DNA from: Solibacillus sp. FSL H8-0523
Lineage (GTDB): Bacteria > Bacillota > Bacilli > Bacillales_A > Planococcaceae
Assembly (NCBI RefSeq): GCF_038051985.1
Contig: NZ_CP150291.1
Coordinates: 2,976,001-3,040,000 of the forward strand
Length of the DNA stretch: 64,000 nt
Reading direction: 5' to 3'
Below the pieces are notes generated by a model, which was not told where the DNA came from, ran no database searches, and saw only the letters and a program-made list of their open reading frames with translations. Positions 1 to 9,200 of this stretch are shown piece by piece (the stretch's first letter is position 1; every line of letters starts with the position of its first letter). The position numbers and the translations under genes were made by a program.

Positions 1-17
1 CCCCACAAAAAAACAAG

Positions 18-46
18 TTGACATATAACTATTACACATCTATCAT
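18..46 (+). promoter_or_regulatory. bioY promoter (sigma-A type)
   Basis: TTGACA at 18-23 and TATCAT at 41-46 are separated by exactly 17 bp, a near-consensus vegetative promoter. It lies just upstream of a BirA-like operator and the bioY ribosome binding site. Confidence 0.75.
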
Positions 47-50
47 TTAA

Positions 51-77
51 GTTAACTTAAATAAAAATCCAGTTAAC
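51..77 (+). promoter_or_regulatory. Probable BirA (biotin repressor) operator
   Basis: Two GTTAAC hexamers (51-56 and 72-77) are separated by 15 bp and sit directly downstream of the -10 box. Known BirA sites in Gram-positive biotin genes are paired GTTAAC half-sites with a 14-16 bp spacer. With biotin-loaded BirA bound, the start of transcription would be blocked. The ribosome binding site AAAGGAG (78-84) begins where the operator ends. Confidence 0.75.
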
Positions 78-90
78 AAAGGAGTTCATT

Positions 91-681
91 ATGCAATCCA
101 TTTCTTCAGCACGTAGTTTTAAAACAGTCGATTTCATTTATTGTGCGCTATTTGCAACGCTAATGATGATTGGCGCTAACATTACATCATTTGTTCCATT
201 TTTAGTAATTGGCGGTGTACCAATTACTTTACAAAGCTTTTTCGCGATTTTAGCTGGCCTTGTGCTAGGTAGTAAAAAGGGAGCGATTGCTTGTACAGTG
301 TATATGTGTATTGGGCTTGCCGGTGCTCCTGTGTTTTCTAAGTTTACTGGCGGATTTTCAGCTCTGTTATTTCCGACATTCGGCTTTATTATCACCTTTA
401 TTTTAAGTGCGTATGTTGCAGGTAAAATTGTCGAGCACTACAAAACGAAAAAATCTTACATCTTCGCCGCATTGATTGCGCTAGCAATTAATTATATACT
501 CGGCACTACTTGGCTTTACATAGCCTATACGTTATGGGCTGCCGCGCCAGAAGGATTTACTTACGCAATGGCATGGCTATGGATGCTACCACCTATGCCA
601 AAAGATCTTGCATTAGCAATTTTTGCTGGTATTTTTGGTTATCGTATACAAAAAATACTCAAAATATTACCATTAAAGTAG
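91..681 (+). CDS. bioY: Biotin transporter substrate-binding subunit BioY
   Basis: BioY is the membrane S component that captures biotin, either alone or with an ECF energising module. The 196-residue protein has about six hydrophobic helices and the family pattern near residues 38-60 (GGVPITLQSF, then LAGLVLGSKKG). Length is normal for the family. The start is set by AAAGGAG six bases upstream of ATG. It is a single-gene unit with its own promoter and BirA-like operator, so uptake should rise when biotin is scarce. No biotin synthesis genes or ECF ATPases are in the window; those would have to be elsewhere. No clear terminator hairpin follows. Confidence 0.93.
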   Translation: MQSISSARSFKTVDFIYCALFATLMMIGANITSFVPFLVIGGVPITLQSFFAILAGLVLGSKKGAIACTVYMCIGLAGAPVFSKFTGGFSALLFPTFGFIITFILSAYVAGKIVEHYKTKKSYIFAALIALAINYILGTTWLYIAYTLWAAAPEGFTYAMAWLWMLPPMPKDLALAIFAGIFGYRIQKILKILPLK

Positions 682-834
682 ATTTCTATCTAAATATTCA
701 TTAAATTAATCTATTATTTTTGTGATTTTTTTAATAAAAATCCATTTTAATTGAGATATTTTTCAATTTATTTACGCTATTATCCGTATTTTTTAAAATT
801 CATACTATTGTTATAATTTTATAAGGTGATTAAT

Positions 835-1413
835 TTGGACGAACGTCGTATTAGAAGAACTAAAAATGCCTTAAAAATACATTTTATTGCACTTGTTAAA
901 CAAAAGGGCTATCCAGCTGTAACCGTTACAGATATTGTCGAGCAAGCGGATTATAACCGTAGTACGTTTTATGCCTATTATTTAGACAAAGAGGATCTTG
1001 CCAATCAATTATTAGAAGAAATGATGCTGTTGCTTGAAGAGTCTTTCCGAAAACCTTTTGAGCAATCAAAAATCGTGCAATATGAACACATTGAAAATCG
1101 TGCGCAAAATACATTTTTCCAGCATATTTTCGAATACCGTCATTTTTACGAATTACTAATGGTCGCACAAACCATTCCTAATCTAAAGGATCGGTTTTTA
1201 GAACAATTTACAAATATGTTTTCTAATATCCATTACTTAGATGCATCAAAAAACATTATTACCATTAAGCGTTACAATACCTATAAAATGTACGGTTCTT
1301 ATGGCATAATATTAGACTGGATTAAAAATGGTTGCACCGAAAGCCCTGTGCAGCTTTCTGAAAATATGCTAACTATTTTTCAAACCAATTCCAATTCATT
1401 TCGATTTATTTAA
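835..1413 (+). CDS. TetR/AcrR-family transcriptional regulator
   Basis: About 192 residues. The N-terminal TetR helix-turn-helix covers roughly residues 10-55 (AVTVTDIVEQADYNRSTFYA is the typical recognition-helix region ending in FYxYY). The remaining two thirds are the variable ligand and dimer domain. A GTG at 826 is possible, but AAGGTGAT at 823-830 is a good ribosome site for the TTG at 835 and would overlap the GTG, so 835 is chosen. The target is unknown: the neighbours are bioY upstream on the same strand (150 bp away) and tatA convergent. A strong bidirectional terminator follows the stop at once. Confidence 0.85.
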   Translation: MDERRIRRTKNALKIHFIALVKQKGYPAVTVTDIVEQADYNRSTFYAYYLDKEDLANQLLEEMMLLLEESFRKPFEQSKIVQYEHIENRAQNTFFQHIFEYRHFYELLMVAQTIPNLKDRFLEQFTNMFSNIHYLDASKNIITIKRYNTYKMYGSYGIILDWIKNGCTESPVQLSENMLTIFQTNSNSFRFI

Positions 1414-1453
1414 AAAGGTAGGAATCAAAAGTGCATTTTGATTCCTACCTTTT
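1413..1453. terminator. Bidirectional rho-independent terminator
   Basis: A perfect 18-bp stem (1413-1430 with 1436-1453) and a 5-base loop GTGCA. The stem begins with AAAA and ends with TTTT, so it works on either strand. It separates the TetR gene from the convergent tatA end. Confidence 0.9.
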
Positions 1454-1475
1454 CTATATTATATATAAGAAACTA

Positions 1476-1655
1476 TTATTTTTCGTCTTTTTTTGTAGGC
1501 TCGATATCTTCAACTAGTTCTTTCGTAGATGTTTTAAATTCGCGTAACGTTTCACCAACCGCGCGTCCTAATTGAGGTAATTTTGCAGGGCCAAATAAAA
1601 TTAACGCTAAAATTAAAATAATAATTAAGCCTGATACACCTATACTTTGAAACAT
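1476..1655 (-). CDS. tatA: Sec-independent protein translocase TatA
   Basis: A 59-residue TatA/TatE protein: a short N-terminus, one hydrophobic helix ([20 protein letters not shown], with the conserved FGP hinge), the conserved amphipathic helix ([16 protein letters not shown]) and a charged tail. TatA monomers assemble into the pore that passes folded twin-arginine substrates. AAAAGGAG lies only 3 bases from an upstream ATG (1661) but 9 bases from the ATG at 1655, so 1655 is preferred. It is the last gene of an operon with the GMC oxidoreductase and its Tat-signal subunit; its ribosome site begins right after the oxidoreductase stop. That placement suggests a TatA dedicated to this enzyme. 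Confidence 0.93.
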   Translation of the reverse strand: MFQSIGVSGLIIILILALILFGPAKLPQLGRAVGETLREFKTSTKELVEDIEPTKKDEK

Positions 1656-1670
1656 GTGCATACACTCCTT

Positions 1671-3392
1671 TTATTTTGGTTCGACTAATAAGCCGCCCTC
1701 TTTTAAATATTGAATCATACCTTCTGCCGCACGATATGTTAGTGCAGCCATTGTCGGTGTTGGATTTGTTGGTCCAAAATGTGGGAATGCCGAGGCGCCG
1801 CATACGAATAGGTTTTCATAATCCCACATTTGCAAATAATTATTGACTGCAGACTCTGCTGGATTTGACCCCATAATTGCTCCACCTGCATCATGCTGGA
1901 ATGTAAAGCGACCACCGAAATGCTCAGCCATTGGGTGTGCAACGACTGAAGTAGCGCCCATTGTTTCTAATAATTCCACACATTTTCCCGATAAAAATTC
2001 TTGGCGTTTAAAGTCCATTTCGTCATAGTCAAATGTCACACGTAGTAAGGCATCGCCATTCTCATCTTTATACATTGGATCTAAACTTAAATAGTTTTCT
2101 TTGTATGGTAAAAAGGCACGCTGAGATACAACCGATAATGTACGGTGATAATAATGCAATGATTTTTCTTTAAACTCTTTACCCCAGCTTGGTGTTCCTG
2201 GTGGCACTGGATTGTTGGCAATTGGTTCATTCCCCATTAAATGCATTTCAATTTGTCCACCATGGATGAAGTCTAGTCCTGAATGGTCAAAATTGTCAGC
2301 ATTAAAGTCATTGTAGGCAGAACCCCATGCACCTGTTCCGATAAAGCTATTAAATTTCTTGTCATCAAAATAGCCTGTTGCTCCTAAAATTGTATGGTGA
2401 TCTGTATAGTTACGACCAATAATTCCTTTACCTGTAGCTGGATTATATGGTTCACCGATATTTGATAATAGTAATAAACGAACATTATTGAAAATATAGC
2501 TTGTCAGTGCAACAACATCTGCCGGCTGATCAAATTCCTCACCCGTACGTACATCACGGTAACGAACACCTGTCACTTTTTTACCGTCCGTTAAAATACG
2601 CGTTACGAGTGAATGCGTACGTAATTCAAACTTGCCTGTTTTTTGTGCTGTTGGAATAACCGTGACGATTGGGTCAGATTTTGCGCCGTATTCACAGCCA
2701 TAGTTCCCACAAAATGCACAATATTGACAAGCATTTAACTGCTCTCCATCTGGATTTATATAGTTTTCTGTAACATTCCCTGTAGGTACACGGTATGGAT
2801 GACAGCCTAATTTTTCAGCTGCTTCGTGGAATAGCTTCATTGCTGGTGCCATTTTTAAGGGTGGTGTTGGATAAGGTGCCGAACGCGGGCCCGCTAAAGG
2901 ATCCTCTTCCCCTGAAATACCGGCCATTTGCTCGAATTTCGTATAGTACGGTTCGATTTCGTCGTACGTTATACCCCAGTCTTGTAATAGCATATTTTTG
3001 GGGATTTTACCTTCTCCGTAACGTTCCACAGTTTTCGAACGGATTTCAAAATCATATGGGAAATAGCGATACGTTTGCGCACCCCAGTGAGCACCACCAC
3101 CGCCTGTACCAGTACCAAGTACAAGTGCACCTTCATCACGCACTGGTTTTGCGACTTGGTCGGCTGTATTTCGGAATGTTAACGTATCCTTTGTCAGTTT
3201 TTGCATTAACTCTTTACGAATATTATATTTTAACTCATCGTGTCCCATTAAATAATCTTCTACCGAGCGCTCTTCTCCGCGCTCTATGCCGACAACATGA
3301 TAACCCGCCTTTGATAATTCAGCAGCGACAATACCACCTGTCCAGCCCATACCTGTTGTAACAACATCTACTTTTGGTAAAACGGTAACCAT
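1671..3392 (-). CDS. GMC oxidoreductase, gluconate 2-dehydrogenase-type large subunit
   Basis: A 573-residue flavoprotein of the GMC (glucose-methanol-choline) superfamily. FAD-binding signature near residues 9-35 (GMGWTGG is the glycine-rich turn) and the C-terminal GMC_oxred_C region with an active-site-like HFG and NPTPT. A cysteine cluster C-x2-C-x2-C-x3-C near residues 222-232 (CQYCAFCGNYGC) resembles the Fe-S motif of the alpha subunit of bacterial FAD-dependent glucose dehydrogenases. It has no signal peptide, so it probably crosses the membrane with the Tat-signal subunit encoded 20 bp upstream. GGAGGGG precedes the ATG. The substrate (a polyol, sugar or sugar acid) is not deducible. 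No cytochrome c subunit is encoded next to it, unlike proteobacterial gluconate dehydrogenases. Confidence 0.85.
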   Translation of the reverse strand: MVTVLPKVDVVTTGMGWTGGIVAAELSKAGYHVVGIERGEERSVEDYLMGHDELKYNIRKELMQKLTKDTLTFRNTADQVAKPVRDEGALVLGTGTGGGGAHWGAQTYRYFPYDFEIRSKTVERYGEGKIPKNMLLQDWGITYDEIEPYYTKFEQMAGISGEEDPLAGPRSAPYPTPPLKMAPAMKLFHEAAEKLGCHPYRVPTGNVTENYINPDGEQLNACQYCAFCGNYGCEYGAKSDPIVTVIPTAQKTGKFELRTHSLVTRILTDGKKVTGVRYRDVRTGEEFDQPADVVALTSYIFNNVRLLLLSNIGEPYNPATGKGIIGRNYTDHHTILGATGYFDDKKFNSFIGTGAWGSAYNDFNADNFDHSGLDFIHGGQIEMHLMGNEPIANNPVPPGTPSWGKEFKEKSLHYYHRTLSVVSQRAFLPYKENYLSLDPMYKDENGDALLRVTFDYDEMDFKRQEFLSGKCVELLETMGATSVVAHPMAEHFGGRFTFQHDAGGAIMGSNPAESAVNNYLQMWDYENLFVCGASAFPHFGPTNPTPTMAALTYRAAEGMIQYLKEGGLLVEPK

Positions 3393-3412
3393 TGTTTCCC
3401 CTCCAACAATAC

Positions 3413-4153
3413 TTAGTGTTTATGTCCGCCTACTGAAATCGGCTCTATTTTTAAAAATTCTTCTTCTTCTGCATATGCTAAATACGACATTTGAGCACCA
3501 GGAAACTCTTTCATTCTCCAGCCTGCCATATTTTTATTGCCGCCATATAGTGGATCGCAGAAACAGCCCTGTAATGTAGTAGCACGTAGTAATGTGAAGA
3601 ACATTTGAGATGGTACTAAATTCATTTTTACTTCGCCAGCTTCGAATTTTTGTAAAATCGCAATGCGCTGTTCCTCGTTTAATGTATTAAAATTAGCACC
3701 ATGCTCGCTTTTAGCTACGTCGTTTAATGCTCGCGCTCCCGTTATAAAAATTTCACCATTATTTAACGCTACTTCTCCAGGTTGGAATGGTGCTTTACGA
3801 TAATCGTCCGCATTCATTCCCCAAGGTCCAGCAAGCTGTTTGTCTAAAAAATATGGCGCCCCAAGTGTAACGGCACCTGGGCCATGTTCGTCTTCTGGAT
3901 AAATAACATCCATAGCAGCTGAAATCGCTTCGAAATCCGTTTTGCGACGGAAAAATTGTAAGGCTTCAGTAAAATCTACGTGATGTCCACTATCCGTTGT
4001 TATTGTTGCAGGAGCTTCAACTTCATTGCGTTTTGTAAATAATGAACCGATTGAGCCACCTAATACAAGGCCGCCTACCGTTAAACCTGAATTTTTTAAA
4101 AAGCTACGTCGTGATGATTTTTTTTCTAATAAGTTCTCTTTGTTGTCACTCAT
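3413..4153 (-). CDS. Gluconate 2-dehydrogenase subunit 3 family protein with Tat signal
   Basis: About 246 residues. A twin-arginine signal is plain: SRRSFLK at residues 14-20 followed by a glycine-rich hydrophobic stretch. The rest matches the gluconate 2-dehydrogenase gamma-subunit family (VIYPEDEHGPGAVTLGAPYF is the characteristic segment). In characterised enzymes this small subunit is the Tat-targeted partner of the flavoprotein, which follows 20 bp downstream. GGAGG with 7-base spacing selects the ATG at 4153 rather than the ATG at 4168, which overlaps the ribosome site. Likely located on the outer face of the membrane. Confidence 0.85.
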   Translation of the reverse strand: MSDNKENLLEKKSSRRSFLKNSGLTVGGLVLGGSIGSLFTKRNEVEAPATITTDSGHHVDFTEALQFFRRKTDFEAISAAMDVIYPEDEHGPGAVTLGAPYFLDKQLAGPWGMNADDYRKAPFQPGEVALNNGEIFITGARALNDVAKSEHGANFNTLNEEQRIAILQKFEAGEVKMNLVPSQMFFTLLRATTLQGCFCDPLYGGNKNMAGWRMKEFPGAQMSYLAYAEEEEFLKIEPISVGGHKH

Positions 4154-4320
4154 ACTATATCCTCCCATTTACCGACTCTAAAATGAAATGATTCCCTTAT
4201 TACCGTAAACTTTCCAAAAAAAGTTCACAACCATTAAATTCTCTTCAAACGTATGAAGAGCCAACACTTTTTGATCATTTGTTGGATAATACAACAAATC
4301 AATAGAATATGTACGATTAT

Positions 4321-4353
4321 AAAAAATAAAGGGTAGCTATGAGCTACCCTTTA
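4321..4353 (-). terminator. Rho-independent terminator of tatC
   Basis: A 12-bp perfect stem (TAAAGGGTAGCT, 4327-4338, with 4342-4353) and a 3-base loop. On the minus strand it is followed by six T (A run 4321-4326). It lies 6 bases past the tatC stop, so tatC is probably transcribed apart from the oxidoreductase-tatA operon. Confidence 0.85.
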
Positions 4354-4358
4354 TCTGA

Positions 4359-5084
4359 TCATGCTATTTTTTTCTTATATTCCTTACGCTCGATATAAAC
4401 AGCTACCGTGATACTTAATTCAAACAATAGTAACATTGGTACAATAATTAAAAAATCTGATAGAAAGTCTGGCGGTGTGATCGATACACCAATAACTACT
4501 AATGCAATATAAGCAAGTTTTCTCGACTTTTTCAATAACGCTGAACTCAATAATCCGATTTTAGTTAAAAAACCAATCACCACAGGCATTTCAAAGATAA
4601 GTGCCACTGGAATTAAAATCCCGAATAAAAATGAAAAATATTGTTTCATACCATACGTTTCTGTTGCACCAATCGAATCATTAATCGTTTGCATAAAGCC
4701 CATCATTAAAGGAAAAATGATGGTATACGCAAAGGTAATACCGAATACGAACAGTAAAAAGGCAATAGGAATATAAATAAAGGTTCCTTTACGTTCATTA
4801 CGATTCAACCCTGGTTTCATAAACTGCCATGCCTCATACATAGCAACGGGCAATGTTAAACCTATCCCAACGATGAGTGCACATTGCAAATAAATAATAA
4901 TACCATCTGTGTAATTAAATAAATTCCATGAAACGCCAGTAGCCACTTCATGTGATTTTAATTCATTTAAAATTTGTGGTGAAAAATAAAAGCCAATGCC
5001 AAGTGTGATGACAAACACAGCGAGCGTGACAACCAAGCGTTTTCGTAATTCAGTTAAATGTTCAATAAGTGTATATTCTTCCAA
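4359..5084 (-). CDS. tatC: Sec-independent protein translocase TatC
   Basis: TatC is the polytopic receptor for twin-arginine signal peptides. The protein has six hydrophobic segments and the hallmark N-terminus EHLTELRKRL (about residues 8-17); the conserved FMKPGLNRNERK loop between helices 2 and 3 is also present. Length about 241 residues, normal. GAGGTGAG lies 4 bases upstream of the TTG at 5084, and this start gives MEEYTLIEHL, the usual TatC beginning; the ATG at 5111 has no ribosome site. It forms a complete TatAC pair with tatA on the far side of the oxidoreductase genes. Confidence 0.95.
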   Translation of the reverse strand: MEEYTLIEHLTELRKRLVVTLAVFVITLGIGFYFSPQILNELKSHEVATGVSWNLFNYTDGIIIYLQCALIVGIGLTLPVAMYEAWQFMKPGLNRNERKGTFIYIPIAFLLFVFGITFAYTIIFPLMMGFMQTINDSIGATETYGMKQYFSFLFGILIPVALIFEMPVVIGFLTKIGLLSSALLKKSRKLAYIALVVIGVSITPPDFLSDFLIIVPMLLLFELSITVAVYIERKEYKKKIA

Positions 5085-5221
5085 TTTTCTCACCTCTATC
5101 CAACAGTTCATAAAGCAATTATTGATTATAGACTAAAAAAAAAATTTTGTGAACCTGAAAAATATATGCTATTATTTGTAACCAGCATTGTAAATTCATT
5201 TCTAAAAAGGAGGAAATTCCT

Positions 5222-5473
5222 ATGACTCATCAAAATGAAGGTGAAATTAAATCGGTCTTTCAAATTTTATTAGCCATTTTTATTAGCTTTGTTTTGCTTC
5301 GATTTTTAGCTGTATTTGCTGTCAATTATTCATTTATCGCGGCACTTGGTGTCATCATTGGCGCAAGTATTATGTACTTTAGTTTCCGTAAATCCAATGA
5401 ATTTGATTTATTTGTTGCGATAACTTGTTTATTAGCCATTCCTTATTCAATTTTATTTAGTTTCGTGATTTAA
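5222..5473 (+). CDS. Small hypothetical membrane protein (83 aa)
   Basis: Not a family I recognise. It has a short polar N-terminus and three hydrophobic segments (about residues 12-32, 36-50 and 62-82). The strong ribosome site AAAAGGAGG lies before the ATG. It is divergent from tatC (137 bp) and followed by a hairpin at 5511-5542. It may be an envelope protein, but no function can be inferred. Confidence 0.7.
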   Translation: MTHQNEGEIKSVFQILLAIFISFVLLRFLAVFAVNYSFIAALGVIIGASIMYFSFRKSNEFDLFVAITCLLAIPYSILFSFVI

Positions 5474-5504
5474 CTATCAGATTCTAACGTTTAAAATGTA
5501 TATC

Positions 5505-5542
5505 AAAAAAGCATCATTTTTCATAAGCTCGAAAAATGATGC
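5505..5542. terminator. Hairpin, terminator-like (T tract on minus strand)
   Basis: A 12-bp perfect stem GCATCATTTTTC (5511-5522) with 5531-5542 and an 8-base loop. The uridine run lies only on the minus-strand side (A6 at 5505-5510), although both neighbouring genes are on the plus strand. It could still end the 83-aa gene transcript weakly. Confidence 0.5.
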
Positions 5543-5699
5543 ACTCCATTATTCTCTTCTAGCTCTTCCCTACCGCTCATACTAACTGCAGTTATTTTGC
5601 TGTATTTACTACAGGATTTTTTGAAATTTCAATAGCTTTAATTTTCCAATTCCCATTTCTTTGTTATAATTATGAAGAATACTAAAGGAGGAATTTCCT

Positions 5700-6149
5700 G
5701 TGTCGAATAATTATCAAAATATAGTCGTTGCCGTTGACGGCTCCACATTATCTGATTATGCCTTTAAAAAAGCGATTGACGTAGCCAAACGCAATGTGGG
5801 CTCTACGTTACATATTATCCATGTCATTGATACAAGCGTTGCCACATCATTTGATATGCTGTATGACAATATGGTTGAGCTCATTCGTCAACATGCCGAA
5901 GTGTTATTAAGTGGCTGTGAAACACAAGCAAAGGATGCAGGTCTTGACAACATCCAGACGATTCTAACAAAAGGTGTACCGAAGCAAGTGTTATCAAAAA
6001 AATTACATGAGCATGTACAAGCCGACTTAATCATTTGTGGTGCAACAGGGGTTAACGCTGTAGAACAAATTTTCATTGGCTCTAACACAGATGCGATTGT
6101 ACGCCATGCAAAGTGTGACGTATTAGTCGTTCGCACACCTGAACAATAA
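5700..6149 (+). CDS. Universal stress protein, UspA family
   Basis: A 149-residue single USP domain. The N-terminal strand IVVAVDGSTLSDYA and the C-terminal ATP-binding loop GATGVNAVEQIFIGSNTDAI (the G-x2-G-x9-G-[ST] pattern) are both present, so this is the nucleotide-binding subclass. Cytosolic; such proteins are induced in stress or stationary phase, with no enzyme activity defined. GTG start with AAAGGAGG at 5684-5691, 8 bases away. Monocistronic, ending at a strong terminator. Confidence 0.9.
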   Translation: MSNNYQNIVVAVDGSTLSDYAFKKAIDVAKRNVGSTLHIIHVIDTSVATSFDMLYDNMVELIRQHAEVLLSGCETQAKDAGLDNIQTILTKGVPKQVLSKKLHEHVQADLIICGATGVNAVEQIFIGSNTDAIVRHAKCDVLVVRTPEQ

Positions 6150-6170
6150 TTAATAAAAGTCTTAAATAGA

Positions 6171-6201
6171 GGGTATGAGGATTTTTCCTCATACCCTTTT
6201 T
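6171..6201. terminator. Rho-independent terminator
   Basis: An 11-bp stem GGGTATGAGGA (6171-6181) with TCCTCATACCC (6186-6196), a TTTT loop and a T5 run at 6197-6201. It serves the stress-protein gene and overlaps the stop of the convergent helicase gene. Confidence 0.85.
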
Positions 6202-9200
6202 AAATCATTAAGATTTCCCTGATATCCTGCTCTGTTAATGTGGCTGGCTGCTCGGTATCTAAAATATCCGCAATCAGCGTCTTTTTCCTATGCTGCAATT
6301 GATTCATTTTTTCTTCAATCGTCCCACGGGCAATGAGTTTAATCACTTGTACGACATGCTTTTGCCCCATTCGATGCGCGCGATCAGCCGCCTGCTCTTC
6401 TACTGCCGGGTTCCACCATAAGTCATATAAAATAACCGTATCCGCTCCGGTTAAATTCAGCCCTGTGCCACCTGCTTTTAACGAAATTAAAAACAGATCA
6501 CTTTCCCCTTCATTAAAGGCATTGCATAACTGAACTCGTTCCTCTGATGGCGTTTGACCGTCTAAGTAAAAGTAAAACTCCCCGCGCTTTGTGAGCTCCG
6601 TTCCAATGAGCTTTAGCATTTGTGTAAACTGTGAAAAAATGAGTACACGACGCCCTGAATTTTTCGCTTCCTGTAAAATACGAAGCAACTGCTCAAACTT
6701 CGCCGAGCTGCCCTTATAATCCTCCACAAATAATGCCGGATGACAGCAAATTTGGCGTAGTCTCGTAATCCCTGCTAAAATACGAATTTTATTTTGCTGG
6801 AAGGTCTCTTTATCTAAATGCTTCATCGTATCTTCACGCAGTTTCGCTAAAAACGCCGCGTACAAAGCCTTTTGCTCTGGTAGTAGCTCACTAAAATCAA
6901 GCGTTTCTTCCTTACCTGGTAGCTCTAGTAACACATCTTCCTTCATACGACGCAGTAAAAACGGACGCACGCGACGCGCTATATCCTTACGTTGCATATG
7001 TTTAAATTCCTCAAGCGCGCCAAATAGCTGCGGGAATATGACACGGTAAATCGACCACAGCTCAGCAAGGGAATTTTCAATCGGTGTACCGGTCAAGCCA
7101 AAGCGATTCGTTGCCCTGATTTTTTTCACCGTACGTGCCGTTTGGGTTAACGGATTTTTAAAGGCCTGTGCCTCATCAAAAAATACCGTATGGAAATGCT
7201 GACGCTCATAAAATGTACTATCGCGGCGCAATAATGGATACGTGGTAATGACAACATCATGCGTATCGAGTTGCGTGAGTAATTCACGGCGCTCTTTTGT
7301 AGAACCATCGACAATAATGGCTTCGATTTCCGGTGCAAACTTTATCATTTCATACAACCAATTATACGCTAATGAGGATGGACAAACGATTAACACCGGC
7401 TGTTTATTTGCTCGAATGATTTCGAGTTCTGACACGATATAGGCAATACTTTGAATGGTTTTTCCTAGTCCCATATCATCTGCAAGTACGCCACCAAAGC
7501 CGTAATTCGCTAGTAGCTTCAACCAAGAATAGCCGTGCTTTTGATAATCACGTAACACGGGCTCTAAACTTTCTGGTACATCAAATGCTAGTACTTCTGG
7601 CTGTAAGAGTTGCTGGGTAAATAATTGAAACGACTCTTCTGCTTCAAATATTTCGCTCTGCTCAAACTGCTCTAAAAATGGAAGCCCCTCTAAAATCGGC
7701 ATATTAAATGTGAGTTCGTATTCTTCATCCTGCGTGGGAATCGCTCGTAAAAAGCGTGCGATTTCTTCCATCTCATGTGTTTCAAGTGATAATAAGGCAC
7801 CATTTGCAAGACGATAAAATTTTTGCTTAATCGTTAAGCCGGTTAGAATTTCTTTAATTTGTTTATTCGTCACGCCGTCCATCTCAAATTTAAATTCTAA
7901 CCAATTCGTGCGCTCATGCTGCACGTTAACACGAATTTTCGGAAAGTTATTTTCTTTTGCAATGCGTAATTTTACCGAATTAGTCGTATAGATTTGCGCA
8001 AGTTTTTGTAGGTTTGGCAACGTATGATACAAAAATTGATACTCCAGCTCATCATTTTGCATATAATAGCCACCTTCTGTTTTCGTAAACCCACTCTCAT
8101 CCATCACCTGCAAAATCGCCGCTTCCTTTTCGAAATCACGCAGTATTAAGATGTCATCAGCAATCGACTTGTCTTCTAGCGGCTGGATAAAAAATTGACC
8201 GTAATGAAATTCAAGGCCAGCAAGTAAACGGTTATTTACTCGGTCTAAATACAGCTTGGCTTGCAGTGGAATCGTCATTTGTTCTTTTGTAATGTCTTTG
8301 GCAATTTCTACATGTCCTATTTTCTTTAACTTCGGTACGATGACATCTAAAAAGTGATGTAACTGCTTTTCTTCAATAACGAATTGTGGTTGTTTTGCAA
8401 AAAGTTGCTGTAAATCCTTCACCTGCTTCGTGCTTTGCGTTGACAAGGTGTACAGCTTATTTTCCATCAGTAATGCGTGATAACTTTCAAATAATAGGGC
8501 GTTTTCTAAGTTAGGAATGCGCATGACATACTGATGATCTAGCTTTTCTACATAAAATGCTAAGGGAGACGGCGCCTCCTTATAGTGAAAGCGATGAAAC
8601 AGCTCACGATTCGATTGCACAACGACCTCCTGCTCTTTAGCTAGCTGTGGCGCAAGCTTTTGCCAGGCAGATGGCGGTATAAACAGCATCTCCTCAAATA
8701 AATGAAAGGCATCCTCTTTAAGTGCGGCATCTACATAAAGTGCTTCGTCTTGAATAATTTCTGTCAGTTGCTGCAAAACTTTATTTTGGTTCGCTTCAAA
8801 ACAATGCGCACTCTGGTCATATGTAAATTGAGGTGCAATTTTGTATGCTTTAGCCTTTGACACCGCTTGTAAAAATGGTCGAATCGAACGAATTGGAATA
8901 TCTTCAACCTTTAGACGCATCGTAAATAATCGTTCGTTTTTCGTCAGTTCCATCGGTGTTAAGACAAATTGCAACGCTAATGTTTCGCGATGTTCAAAAT
9001 GACGCTGATAGCCACTTCCGTGCGTTTGCTGCTCGTCAAAAATCGAGAATAATTCATTATTAATTCCAACCTGCTCTTGATGTTGCCATTCCTTTTGCTG
9101 TTTTTGTTGCATCGCGATGAGCACTGCCGCTACGTGCTGACACTTTTTTGTAAACTGAATGAGACGTTCACAGCTACAGCTCGTTTGAATATCTTTTGTG

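Noticed and set aside
2795-3361. 188-codon plus-strand open frame
   Set aside because: It lies antisense inside the GMC oxidoreductase gene, has no ribosome site and no recognisable domain.
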